DNA of 64,000 nucleotides. Source: Cenococcum geophilum 1.58 (taxonomy: Eukaryota; Ascomycota; Dothideomycetes; Gloniales; Gloniaceae). The notes below the pieces were generated by a model. It had not been told where the DNA came from. It made no database searches and was given only the letters and a program-made list of their open reading frames with translations. Below, piece by piece: positions 35,968-47,651 of the stretch (positions are counted from its first letter, which is position 1; each line of letters starts with the position of its first letter). The DNA is taken from assembly GCA_001692895.1 (NCBI GenBank), contig KV748236.1, forward strand, positions 992,241-1,056,240. Direction: 5' to 3'. A program made the translations under genes and the position numbers.

Positions 35968-36579
35968 ACGTGCTAGGCGAGTCGAACTTTCTCTCATTGC
36001 GCTCTCAAACGAGCTTTCGGTCTCTCAATAGCTCACACGATAAATATTTAGGTCTTCCATTAAAAAAGACGCCTCTATACCAGCATGGGGCCTGATGTCT
36101 TGGTGCATGTCCGCCTGCCATAAGGAGCTGACAGCCTGTCCTTCAGCAGGGCTTCCATCAGTATTGAATATTGCTTATTGATATTGATTATTGAAGATTT
36201 TGGAGTTGAGGTGGTAAAAATATCCGTAAATGACTCCCGGGCCTCCTTACAATACGGGCGTATTTCAAATTTGGTAGGTAAACCTAAGAAAGTAAAAATT
36301 ACCGAACATTAAATTAGGTCTCATAAGACATTGCGCACAATATCGTCAATTTTAACGATTTTTACCCCCCCTACACTCTACCCTTAATTAACGCCATGTG
36401 TAACCGACTACCAGACCCTGTTTCACTAGCGTCAGCACTACCCTCGTATGTCTCGGATATGGTTAAAATGACTTATAGGCTTCGGAGTTAGGGGTCTACT
36501 TTCATGTATTTATACCACTTGATTTCCATAGATTTACAATTAAGTTACTTATTTAATTCCCACATACTGCAAAGCCTAC
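35968..36579. other. AT-rich intergenic stretch
   Basis: I see no gene here. GC content falls steadily after the TPR-CHAT stop, toward the LTR-like sequence starting at 36580. Confidence 0.5.
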
Positions 36580-37700
36580 TGTTGGGAATAAAGGCAAATG
36601 GTCACCATATGAGGCATATTGCCGTCACGTGTGGCAAGTTGCCGTTACGTGCGGCAAGTTGCCATCACGTGCCGCCGCGGCACTAGCGTGGTGAGGAACC
36701 TTAAGTTCCTTACCCCTTTCTTCAAGAAGAACACAGAACAATCATCATACTATTTACGAACCGTAGCTACGTGATATTACCTTGTGTAACCAACACTGAT
36801 TAGTGGTTAACTTTACTGTTATACTATAGAGCAGCTAGGTATTCCACCAAGAAGAGACGAGCCACTATATCAGTACTACTGTAAGGGTACTTTTGGTCCC
36901 TTACTCGGCTACATCCTGGGAGCTCTCAGGGGCTGCCAAGGCTAGCCTTCGGCTAGGCCTTGGCCACCCCTTATAAGCTCCTCGGGCTTGCAGCCTCCTT
37001 CCTCCCCTATCGGTTCGTCTCAGTACGAGGCTATTGCCTACCCTCATTACCATATCGTCCTCTTCCATCGACTCCCTATGTGACTCATGCTCGGCTTGCC
37101 TGCTCCCTACCGTACACCCTGGCAATACTGCCTTACAACTACTCGTGCTAAAGGGAGCTGTCTTTTAAGGTTAGAACTGGTCCTAAACCTTAAATAGAAC
37201 TCTTCTATAAATCTAAGGGATCTAAAGGCCAGAACTGGTCCTAAGCCTTTCTAAGATTACAGATTCTTACGTCTATTACGCAGAACAACACGCTTTATAA
37301 GTCTTTGTAATTTAAGGCTAGAACTAGTCCTAAGCCCTATAATCGCAAATACACGTCACAAACGCGTACTAAACGACAATCCCTATACTAATAATACTTC
37401 CCTTCTTCCGAAAACATGGCTACACCTACTTTAAATAACTAAAAAGACTTTTTACTACTAAGGGTAGCTAAGCACGCGAAACTTATCGATAAAGATTGGG
37501 ACGAATTTGCCTTTAATATAATAACTTATACCGCAAAATAAGTTAACGGCTTTCTCCTATACTATATTATATTTTACTAAAATAGATATTATACCGATTT
37601 ACAACTATAGGAGTATTTTAGGGAGGATTTTATAAAATGGACTGCTGATACCTCCTGGTGACTGTGCACTTCTACTGATTAGCGCCTGCTTACGGGATCG
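36580..37700 (+). mobile_element. Decayed LTR-retroelement-like sequence (possibly copia)
   Basis: The start TGTTGGGAATAA resembles fungal copia LTR starts. Three 20-bp tandem units follow (36619-36678). Three copies of a GAACTGGTCCTAA-type motif lie at about 37160-37345. Near 37416 an ATG opens a short stretch read with one stop as MATPTLNN, stop, KDFLLLRVAKHAKLIDKDWD, which could be the start of a gag. The second LTR and pol are absent, so only a fragment remains. Assignment to copia is tentative. Confidence 0.4.
36619..36678 (+). repeat. Three tandem 20-bp units with CACGTG-like cores
   Basis: The units at 36619-36638, 36639-36658 and 36659-36678 share TTGCCxTxACGTGxGGCAAG. The first contains the palindrome CACGTG. 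They sit inside the LTR-like sequence and could be transcription-factor sites of that element. Confidence 0.8.
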
Positions 37701-37736
37701 ACATGGCACCAACGTCTAACGTGCCCAACTAGCCAC

Positions 37737-40700
37737 TCAAATGCCAGTCCGTTGGGGATTATTAGGGAACGTAGAGAATACTGTGTTGAGAGGATCTAAA
37801 TATGGAACAAGTTGTAAGTGGACAACTAAAGAAATCAAACAGGGCAGGCAGGCCAAATAGAGGTGGTTTCGGAAGACGTCTGCCACAGTGAAAGAGACAC
37901 CTTGAGTTCGCGCATTTGCGACCAAAGCCATTGCAGTGATGGATGTACCACCGCTGCGAAAGAACTCGTCTTCCAAATTGATGCTCTCTTCCTCAAGCGA
38001 GAGCACCTGGGCCCAGACCTTCCTTATGGTCTTAGCAACGGTCAAGTCGAAATCAACTTTCCGCTCAGGAGATTGGCCAGGGGTGTCATAGCCCGTGGCA
38101 GACTTGAGCCCATCGGTCACTGGTACATCCACCTTTAAGAGAGATCCCACGGTGCGATTATCTTCTTCTAGAGCGAGAAGGTGCACGAAGGTTTCGAAAT
38201 CATCGGCGATCTCCCGTACTTGCGCTGCACTGATCACCGCGCCGTCGAAGCATGCATGCACGTCTACACCACCCGGCTTCAGTGTACATTCCCACAGCAG
38301 CGCATGACTTGTAAACTTCCGGAGACTGGTTGATTCTTCCTTATAGGAGAAGACCTGTGTATAGGGCGCAGAGGGGTCGTCAACTTGAATAACAAGCAGA
38401 TTCTGAAACTGGCATGCCAACTTGCACTCCGAGCTGACAGTCCCAATTTTCTGCATCCCAGTATGCTCGAAGGGGATCATCTCCGCGCTTTGAATCTGCA
38501 CCCCGTTTAAGAACTGCAAAACGCTTTGCGTGGACTGCATAATGATGCGATTAGGGAAGGTCGAGAAGGTCGGGCCAGCTACGCTCTCGATCAACGGCAG
38601 GTCGGCATTTCGCCCTGCCACAGTTGAGCCAAATAGAACATCTTGGTCACCCATTGCGTTGCACATCGTCAAAACCCAAGCGGCTTTCAAGATGGCAGGC
38701 GTAGTAATACGCGATTGAGGCTTGCGCACGAATCGTAGGTAGCGCTTATACGACAGGGAAGGATCCACTTTGTAATTTGGATGCGGGAGCTTGGGAAAAC
38801 CGGTATGAGGCAACCCAGCAAAATGTGAGCTCCAGAACTGAACGGCAGATGACTCATCCGATTTGCTAAGGTAAGCTATAAAATAGCTTAAAGGTATTAC
38901 CCTCTTTGGATCCAGAGGGTTCGAATTGTATGCTGCGGCCACATGGTTGAGGAAGAGGGTTGTAGATTCACCGTCGTAAAGAGCGTGATGGGCAGTCCAT
39001 ACAAGTGAATGCGCAGCACCTCTAGCGCTCTCACTCTTCTTATTTGGCACAATAGCATACCTGACCAAAGGCTTCCCAAAGTCGATTGGGATACGTCGAT
39101 CATCCTTCAGATAAGCGTCCAGGGAAGAAGATGTCTTCCACTCGATGCGATCCCTTACAACAACTTGAAAAGTCTGCCCGTTTGAATAAATGAATCGAGT
39201 GCGCAAAATGGAATGCATCTCTACGACGGTTTCCCAAGCAGCCCGAAGCTTTGCGATATCTACTAGTGGCGCCAAGTCGAGTATGTATTGGCCCATGTAG
39301 TCTCCATCTCTTGCTAGTGATAGCGCCCATAAGCCCTGCTGCTGCGGAGCACACGGGTATACATCCTCAATAGCTCTTTCAAGCACTTGGCATTGAGATA
39401 TCGCATCGGCAAGGACCGACGCCTTGATGCCCGCCGGCCGGATCAAAGAAAACGGAGAAGGTATAGGTAGGGATCGATCTGTGGAAGAAGACACAGAAAG
39501 GAAAGAAGGAGGAGTCTGAGAGTTACGTAAGGAAGATGGTGCTATAGGTCCATCGGCATGGGGTGTCTCGGGTTTGCCAGGACCCTGGATGCGGAGGTCG
39601 TTAAGAGTCAGCTCAGCAGCTTGATGCTTCAGCTGTTGACGATCCGTTTTCATAGACACTGTGTGTGGTATTGAAGACATGGGGATAAAGATATCCGGGA
39701 CCATGTATATCGGCAATGACTTGTGCAGTTTGGCCTTGAGCTCGTTCTCGAGTCCTTTGGTCAACGGGCTTCCTCGTTTCCAGTCATCATGGCAAATAAA
39801 GGCAACCAAGATAGGCTGTGTGCTCAAACCTGGCGCCTTCACGACATCGGCCACTGATTCCGCCGAGTCGGGAAGGTGACGCCGAAGGTGAAACTCGACC
39901 TCTCCCAACTCCACCCGTTGTCCACGTAGTTTGACTTGGGTGTCTTTTCTACCCATGTATATCAAAGTGCCATCAGGTAGATAACGCACTAAATCACCCG
40001 TCTTGTACATCATGTAGAAATCCAATGGCCCTTTGATTTTCCGCCAAGACGGGGCTGGGATGAAGACTTTTGCGCTTCTTTCTTTATCACCTAAATAGCC
40101 TCTTGCGAGGCCCGGGCTTTCGAGTAGTAACTCTCCAACCGCTCCAACGGGTACCAGCTGCTCATGATTTGATGGGTCTACAACCCATGAGCGCGTGTTT
40201 GGAGCTCGTCCAACCGAGATCGTCTTCAATTGACCCACTTTCAGTTCCTGCACAAACCACATCGACAGTTCTGACGGGCCATACACATTCAGAAGCTGCG
40301 ATTTAGGCGCCCATGCATTTACATCATCCATGCTGGGAGGCTCTCCACCAATGGTAACAGTTCTTAGGCTTGGAATGTCCTCGCCTTGGATGAAGCGAGC
40401 AAAGGAAGGAGTAAAGAACGTCCAGGTCACGCGCAGACTGTTCATTGCTTCTGCGACACGATTAAGGCGATCTTCGTCAGAAGGGATACAGACACATCCA
40501 CCGTGGTATAATGTGCTATATATTTCTGTAATGCTGATGTCGAATGTATAGCTCGTGAATTGGAACACTCGGGACTCGTTGTTTAGATGTATAAGAGGAC
40601 CGTTGGATACTATACCTGAGGCTACGGAGTTATGATCATGAACGAACCCTTTAGGCGAGCCTGTGCTGCCCGAGGTAAAAGCCACAACAGCAGCATTTTC

Positions 40701-41805
40701 AGGCCGCACATCCACCGACGAGCTCCTAACAGGAGCATAGCTGCCAGAAATTCGCCGTAGTAGGTCTGCGTCGACCACAATAGTCTCATAGTCTGGAAAA
40801 AGGCTTCTCAGCTTTTTCGTCGTGATGACAATTTTTGTGTTCACGGAGCCGATAATGTATTTACGTCGATCGGCCGGGTGCGCAGGGTCTATGAAGGTGT
40901 ATGCGCCACCCGCCTTTAAGACTGCCAGCATGGTTACTGGCGTCCATTTCGACTTCTCAAAGCAAAGCGGCACAATAACCTCCGGTGCAAGACCACACCG
41001 ATCGACAAGATAACCGGCCAGTCGGGAAGCCATTTCGTCAAGTTCGGTATAAGTGAGCTGACCATCCCAGGATTCAATTGCAATTTTCTGGCTATATTGC
41101 GGAATAGCCATTTCAATCAAATGGTGAATACACTTTTGGACTGGATTCAGTGGCGTAGCATTCCATTGATGGATCTGATTGCCGTCTTCCTTGGTAAAGA
41201 GATCCAGTTCTGCCAGATTGTTGTGCGGATAGGATATTATGCTCCATATTGCCGTTGATAAGGCTCTAGTAAGTAACACCGCCCCACCCTCCGACAAGAA
41301 CCCGTCTTGGTATAACAGACGAGCGCTTAATGCAGCATCTCCATCGCAAACGGCTAGTACGATGTCGTACTATATATTAGTCAACATTACACTAACTTAG
41401 AAGAACATGGGAAGATAGCATTACATTGTCTTCTAGTACACACGAGGGGCATTCTTCTCCTGTCTTGAAGCAAACCACGCTCTTAGTCCGCGGGCCCACC
41501 TCGTCAAAGAGAACGGCGTTCGAGGAGTGCAGGACAGGCGGGCAGTCCTCCAGCGCCGCTGATTTGTCCACAGAACATGCATGGAGTGCAGCGGAAACGC
41601 TACTCCGCTCGGCTAAGTCGACTTCATAAGAAATGGTGAAAGTCCCGTCGGTGGCCTGGTGGAAACGGAAGACTGTCACGTAGAAGAATCTCTGAAGCAC
41701 CAGTGCCCACCCTACCTTGCACAGCGACGTCACCGGGACTCCCTGCTCATCGCAGAACCGCTGTAGTACAGCTGTATCAGGTAAATCGAGAGCTGCAGAA
41801 TGCAT
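37737..41805 (-). CDS. Nonribosomal peptide synthetase part 1 (C*-A-C-T), 3' truncated
   Basis: Exons 41805-41425 and 41369-37737 join in frame across a 55-nt intron. The frame is open upstream to about 42,020, so an earlier exon is possible; 41805 is the first in-frame ATG. The order is: a shortened C-domain C-terminal half; an A domain with FTSGSTGSPKG (about 40,670) and YKTGDLVRY; a Pro/Ser-rich linker with no T motif; a C domain with intact HHALYDG (about 38,970); and a T domain with SGGTSI (about 37,950). A low-confidence substrate code is DITFTGVMWK. After FTVADVFRNH the T-domain similarity stops and an unrelated tail follows, with no release domain. I infer that this is the front half of an NRPS broken by rearrangement, the rear half lying at 55485. 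It is the core enzyme of the cluster. Confidence 0.85.
41370..41424 (-). other. Intron 1 of NRPS part 1
   Basis: The donor GTAATG follows codons LEDN, and the acceptor ATATATAG precedes YDIVLAVCDGD. A branch-like GACTAAT lies 13 nt before the acceptor. Splicing restores a continuous C-domain reading frame. Confidence 0.75.
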
Positions 41806-44675
41806 GCTGGACCGTCGAGAGAGGGAAGTAACGAGGCGAACACCCGTGGGGAGAAAGGGGAGAAAACGGTTGGAACGGAGGAACACTGGGGCACTCTGGA
41901 CGAGAGAGACTCTTGAAGGAATATAGTTGCCCCACTTGAAGCCGCGCGGGGAGAGGATTCGCCCCCATACCAGGGGGAAAGTCGAGCAACCAGGTGGGGC
42001 ACAAGCAGTCGTACTGGGAACTCAGCCAGGATTCTCCAGTTCTGTTAGGTCTGAGAATCTTCCGGTCAGCGTGGCCAAGGCCCCACATCACGATAGGAGT
42101 GAGATAGATCCTAACTGCGAGCTTCCTGGTTTGTGTAAGATATAATCTCACTGTAACGTTTCCGATCTACATGAAAGTTCTGATCAAGGCGGTGAGAGTC
42201 GAAGCGGGAGGAATAAACTACGAGCAATAACCGATAAACTGGAGGGGAGCATCTAGACTCCCTGGAAGAGTCTCCACAAAATCCTTAGTAAAATTAGAAT
42301 GCATTATCACATCTTATATGCGTAGGCTAAACTGCCCCGTATGGTAATATCAACCTATAAAAGTTACTATTTATAACATATCGCCTTTACTAATGGTATT
42401 AGTTTAAAGAAAACTTTTATACCTGGGTATATAACCGCGTGCTTGGAGGCCGGGCGGCTCGGAATTAGAGTCCTTATATAATTATAATTACCAATTTTGG
42501 GCGATTATATTGATGAATTGTATAATCTGTCCAACATCAGTATGTAGCCTTCTAAACGTATCTCGTTAGGTTAGAAAGACGGGTGCACTGCTTGTATGGC
42601 ACCTTACCTTACTCATCCACCCCATCAATTCTAGCGCGAACGCGAGCCTGTGCCCGTGTCTGTCGGATACCCATACAGGGTATCCCTTATCCTGGTGATG
42701 TCCTACGAAAGTTGGACCGCGCGCAGCACACCAAAACGTTTCACAAAGTCCTGCGGTGCTAGACCGTAGCGTCAGATCTAACTTGCGCATTAATTACCTT
42801 TTCCGGTATGTTTATCTATCCCGGGCCAATATTCGACCGTCAGTAATCCGCCCCACGCACAAGCCCCCATCATTCAACGAAGCCTGGGTTAGCTAGCCCT
42901 CAGAGAGGAGCTGGTCATGCCTCGTTGTCAGCATTGTTGGTCTGATGGCTCACCAATCATCTTGCCAGCGAATGCCTGCCTTCAGCACGGTCGTATGCGC
43001 GGCCCAGGGAACGTTAAAGTAAGCTTTCTCAAGACTTGGAGGCGGCGCGCGTCCGCGTTGGCTGACGGCGCCCCGCCAGCCCCACCCGGTTCTAAAATCT
43101 CACCCTACATACACCACATTAGCGCATCCGGTTGAAAATGTGTTGATCTGGTATATCGAATTTATACCCAAAAATACGTTAAAATGCGTCAAAATGGTCG
43201 TACCTATCACTTTAAAGGCATAAAATTGTGTCGTTTTAATCGCCAAGATCAACACGCGCCTTCAACTAGATGCGCCAAGGTAGCGTAGATCCTACCCGCC
43301 CGCCAACGCGGCCCGGCACGCCAGCCGCTACTAAGAGACTAGTAAGCATAGGGTGAGGTCCTTGTAGAGGCTACCGTGTTGCCGCGGCATATTTAAAAAA
43401 ACAGCGACAGGGCAACATAATTCGCTCATCTGCAAATCCGCCAGCAAAAGAGCTTCCCCTAAGTAATAATGTGACATAAAAGCAGTGAACAGGAATCGGA
43501 AATGAGAATCACGTCATGCGTTGCTGACGACAGCCCTTGTTGACTTAGATAAAATAACGCTGCTGTGGCGATTCGCAAGAGCCTTCATGGTCTTGAAGGA
43601 GCTGATTTACCTGTTTTTGGCATAAACTCGTGTCAGTAGTGCGAAGGGCCAAATACAGATCAAGCTAGTTATACCGAACTGGTCGGTGTCCCAGGAAATG
43701 TGGTCGCGGTCACAAGAATGTTATAGCACACCGCCTTATTGATCATTCTGAATACGCTTGTTGATCACACACGGCCGTTTCACGTATTTGTGAGCCTCAA
43801 TGGTGTCGTACTCGGCGGAGCCGAAGGAGCGAACTTTGTTGTAATACAGAAACTATCGGGATATCTACGGTCACATGCAAAATTAATAAGTAATGAAGGC
43901 CTGACACATAGAATACATATTTTACGGTCTATACAAGTAGATTTTCTCTACGAATTCATAGTTGGAGATGTAGATTTTAGTGACAGTACCTTGCACCTGC
44001 CTTTATGAAGCCCCGAGAGGCTTAGTGAAATGACAATATATTCCAATGAAGTTTGATAAAGTTTCTAAAAGGCATATATACTATAATTAGCTTATTTTGA
44101 GGTGAAGACTGATACCGACTACGTTGTTTTAGTGTCAATCGATAAAATACGTCCTATTTGGCTTCGCTAGAAGTACCGGTCTTTTTGGGCCAATTGGGCG
44201 ATCGACATTTAGATGTAGTCTGAATCAAAACGGTATGGGTATTCGCCGCTTGATCATCATCCGGATCGTCAGGGCCGTTCAATGGGAGCAACAAGGTGGT
44301 ATGCTCTCGTTTCTCCGCATCGTCTTAGGAAAAAGCTCCACTTGCTCATATCATCTACAGGGAGTGTAGCCACAAAGAAGGAAGCGGTCAGTTCCCTAGG
44401 CTAGTCCCCAAAATTTAGACGCTAACGATCACTAAGAGATCTCCTGTCAGGGGAGCCCCAGTGATCTTTTTGGACTAGGTTAAAGTTGGAGGGAAGTAGA
44501 GTGGAGTAGACTGCTAGAAGGTGACGGGCCAAAGAGGGGAAGAGTGATGCAAGCGGCATGTAGGCACCAAGAGAGGAAGTCCGGAGGTTCAATTATGGCC
44601 AGGATATAAACATTCGGAGACTCTAACAACAAAGACCGGCGAAATCACATCAATACAGTATCCCCAGGAATCATT
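41806..44675. other. 2.9-kb intergenic region between NRPS part 1 and the oxygenase
   Basis: It probably includes the NRPS promoter and perhaps an upstream exon (41806-42150 is open in several frames). From 42300 to 44100 GC content is mixed and no frame shows protein-like conservation. A weak inverted pair (GTTGATCT near 43142 and AGATCAAC near 43245) may mark a small decayed element. I see no gene. Confidence 0.45.
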
Positions 44676-45785
44676 ATGTCTCTACCCGTTCTCAACCTCT
44701 CTCTCTTCACCAACGGTTCTGCAGAGGATCGCGCCACATTCGCGGCACAGCTCCTGAAATCGCTTTCGGATCATGGGTTTGTGAAGTTGTGCAATCATGG
44801 CATGAGCGAAGAAATGGTGGAAGACCTCTTTGAATGGGTATGGAACTCTTCTGTTTGCTAGTCTCTTTAATACTAAATATCATCAATAATCCAGAACCGA
44901 AGATTCTTCCGGATTCCAGATTATGAGAAGGAGAGGATTGCTCACAAACCAAGTCCAGATCCACAGCGTGGATGGAGCCGTATTGGTGCGGAGAACACTG
45001 CCACCATCTACTCAAGGCAGTTTGCTCCAGATAAGATAGTCAGTAAGAGTGATGCCAAAGTAAAATATCCTTTCTCTTTAAGCATACGCACCTAGCTCAG
45101 AGCTCACTCTCGATGACAGGAACATTTCGACCAAGGCCCGCCAGGCGATGTTCAGTTCCCCAATCGCTGGCCAGCCGAGTCCACCCTCCCCGGCTTCCAG
45201 CCGTATATGGAGAACTGCTACCTAACATGCGAAGCGATTTCCGGGCAGATCCTGAGCGCGATGGAGCTCGGGCTAGGGCTGCCAGCGGGCGCGTTCACCA
45301 ACATGTGCACGCATGAGGCCAATGCGAGCGAGTTCCGCCTCATGCACTACCCGCCCATCGACCTGGCCGAGATGCGGAAGGGCCAAAACCGCATCTCGCC
45401 GCACTTCGACCTCGGCGTCATCACGCTGCTTTTCCAGGACAACGTTGGCGGCCTTGAGATGGAGGACCGCGCGCGACCAGGCGAGTTCGTGCCCGTCTCG
45501 CCCAGCGCCCCCGCCGACATGGTCGTTAATATCAGCGAGACGCTCCAGCGTTGGACAAACGATGTCATCCGTGCGGGCATGCACCGTGTCACGCTGCCTC
45601 CTCAACTAAAGGAAGTTGAGGCAGCCACGATTCCAGAGCGTTACTCTATCACCTATTTTTGCAAGGCTGACCGCAATGTGTCCCTAGCCCCTCTGCCGCA
45701 GTTCGTGTCGAAGGAGCGCACACCGGCATATGATAATGTGACAGCGCTGGAATATCAACAGCGCCGTCTGCTGGCAGCCTATTAG
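44676..45785 (+). CDS. Fe(II)/2-oxoglutarate-dependent oxygenase (three exons, 330 aa)
   Basis: The exons 44676-44837, 44895-45059 and 45120-45785 join in frame. Introns are 57 and 60 nt with GT-AG ends. The N-terminal DIOX_N region has FVKLCNHGMSEEMVEDLFEW. The double-stranded beta-helix core follows, with iron ligands His and Asp in RISPHFDLGVITLLFQD, the third His in RAGMHRVTLPP, and the 2-oxoglutarate-binding Arg in ERYSITYF. The length is normal for isopenicillin-N-synthase-like fungal oxygenases. Relatives in fungal NRPS clusters hydroxylate Leu or Ile side chains on the way to methylproline, which fits the imine reductase next door. Substrate assignment is inference. Confidence 0.9.
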
Positions 45786-46193
45786 TTAGCGGGCTAAATG
45801 GAGCCGATATGCAAGTTGCGAATGCTTAGATAGAATTAAAAAAGAATAGTTCTATGTAACGTGGGGGCTGAAAATGAGTAATATGAGTATTAGGGCAATG
45901 AAAGACATGGTCAGCCTAGTCATAAGGAGATCAATCAATTGTCTTGGAGAGTATAATAGAACCGTCTCCAGGATGTTGTCGCACTTGTAGGAATTTTCTT
46001 AGGAGCATGAACAATGAATGTCTCATACTTGGAAACTTAACTCCGTAGTTGTATGGCCCTCGTCTTGCTCAAAGCCCTCAGCCATCATCATTGTGTGACA
46101 AGCTATGTGGTTCTAGAAGTTTAGCTAATATAGCGCATGCGAAGATTTGCAGGTAGCTGTCAGCGATAAGAATTATTTTTAAGATTATTATAG
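45786..46193. other. Convergent intergenic region
   Basis: This 408-bp AT-rich gap lies between the 3' ends of the oxygenase and the reductase-like gene. I see no feature beyond probable 3' untranslated sequence. Confidence 0.5.
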
Positions 46194-47166
46194 CTACGCT
46201 GCTGACGCTTTCAACGTCTTTATTTTCCCAACGATAGTCTTCAGTGCGTCTGAAAGGGTAGATCTCAACCCTTTGTCCTCCAGGACTTGTAAGCCAGCCA
46301 TAGTTGCACCTCCGGGCGTAGCCACCTTTCGGCATATGCTGGCGGGCTCCTCACCCTGCAGCAGCAGCGCAGCCGCGCCCATCATCGCATAGGCTGTTAT
46401 CTCGACAGCATTTGAGCGAGAGACGCCTTCCTGAACGGCTGCCTGGGCTAGCGAATCAACGGCAACTGCAAAGAGCGCTGGAGTCGAAGCGGCCAAGGCA
46501 GTGCAAGCTTCCATGAGAGCAGTAGGCACCCACTTGACCTGACCGACACAGGAAAAAATAAAGGGGGCGAGCTCCGTGACAGGGGGTGGTAGAGGAGTCC
46601 CAGTGTCCTCAAGGATGGTGATGGACTGGCGTTGCACGCTTGCCACATTCGGGCTAGCCTATGCGAAGGATCTAGGAGAACCTTCTGTAGATCAGCGGTG
46701 CGAATACCGCCTAGGATGCTGATCAAAATCTTTCCCTGCAGCCCGCGTCGTACATCGTCCGAGTCTAGAACGTCTAAAAAGGCGGACGGCTCAGTTCCAA
46801 GAATGACAACATCAGCATCGTTAATGCCCCTCAGATTCTGACCGACCAGGATAGAGACAGGCGCGTCCGGCCAATTCGAGAGGCTCGACCGGATCCTCTC
46901 CGCGCTGTGGTGGTGCTGAACGCAGGCGACAAATCGCGCGAAGGAATAGCGGGTTTGATTATCACTCTCGCTGAGAGCGTCGATATTCTGTGATGGGTGT
47001 CCATATGGTGCGGGGCTGGCCTGTGACGACAGGATACCGTGTAGAATTGCGGTACCCAGCTTACCTACATAGAGGATTAGTATGTGTCATTAGTTAACAA
47101 TAAGATTTATAGGGAGAGGGTAGTACCGCAACCTAGAAACGTAAGCACCAGATCCTTTCTTTTCAT
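46194..47166 (-). pseudogene. Pyrroline-5-carboxylate reductase-like imine reductase with apparent frameshift
   Basis: The start ATG is at 47166. Exon 1 (47166-47127) and exon 2 (from 47064) join across a 62-nt intron to give VLTFLGCGKLGTAILHGILS, the Rossmann nucleotide-binding start of P5C reductase. The frame continues through DADVVILGTEPSAFLDVL and LQGKILISILGGIRTADLQ. Between about 46680 and 46645 it shifts by one base: SPNVASVQRQSITILEDTG and the C-terminal dimerisation part (EITAYAMMGAAALLLQG, VATPGGATM) lie in another frame. No intron above 23 nt can bridge this, so it looks like a frameshift or sequence error. The family reduces cyclic imines with NAD(P)H; here it would complete a substituted proline for the NRPS. 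Without the shift it would be about 303 aa, a normal length. Confidence 0.8.
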
Positions 47167-47651
47167 TGGGTTAGCAACTACAAGGTTCTAAGTAGGAACG
47201 ACGAGGAGTCGAGTTTGTGGAGACGTGATTACGGCGTGCGGAGGGGCTTTGCCCTCAATTAAATACCCGTGCAGATGGATGGGGGCGGACAAAGCGCGGG
47301 ATGCAGGGTGCGGAGCCAGAAAGCTGGTCAGCGTAGAACCAACTTTTCATTTTCTTACCCTCATTTCTGCTCTCATTCCCTCCACCTCCCGTCCTTTTTA
47401 CTGCCCTTTCCATCTGTGTTCCTTACCTTCCACCCTTACTAATGCTAGGTGGTTTGGAGAAGCCTTGGCGGTTGAAATCCTAAGGTTTGAAGCCTAGAAG
47501 CTTAAGCCTTGAGAGGAGTGTACAGCAACGGATTACCTATAGTTCCGGCTAACAGATCCTAAAGCGCCCTTACTATACACGTATCTGGTGCTGATGAAGA
47601 GTATTAGGGATATTTCATTCGCTTCATTTGAAAATCCCTTGCTTCAACGTC

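Noticed and set aside
43739..44008. 89-codon plus-strand frame
   Set aside because: It starts at TTG, not ATG, has no family resemblance and lies in sequence with mixed composition.
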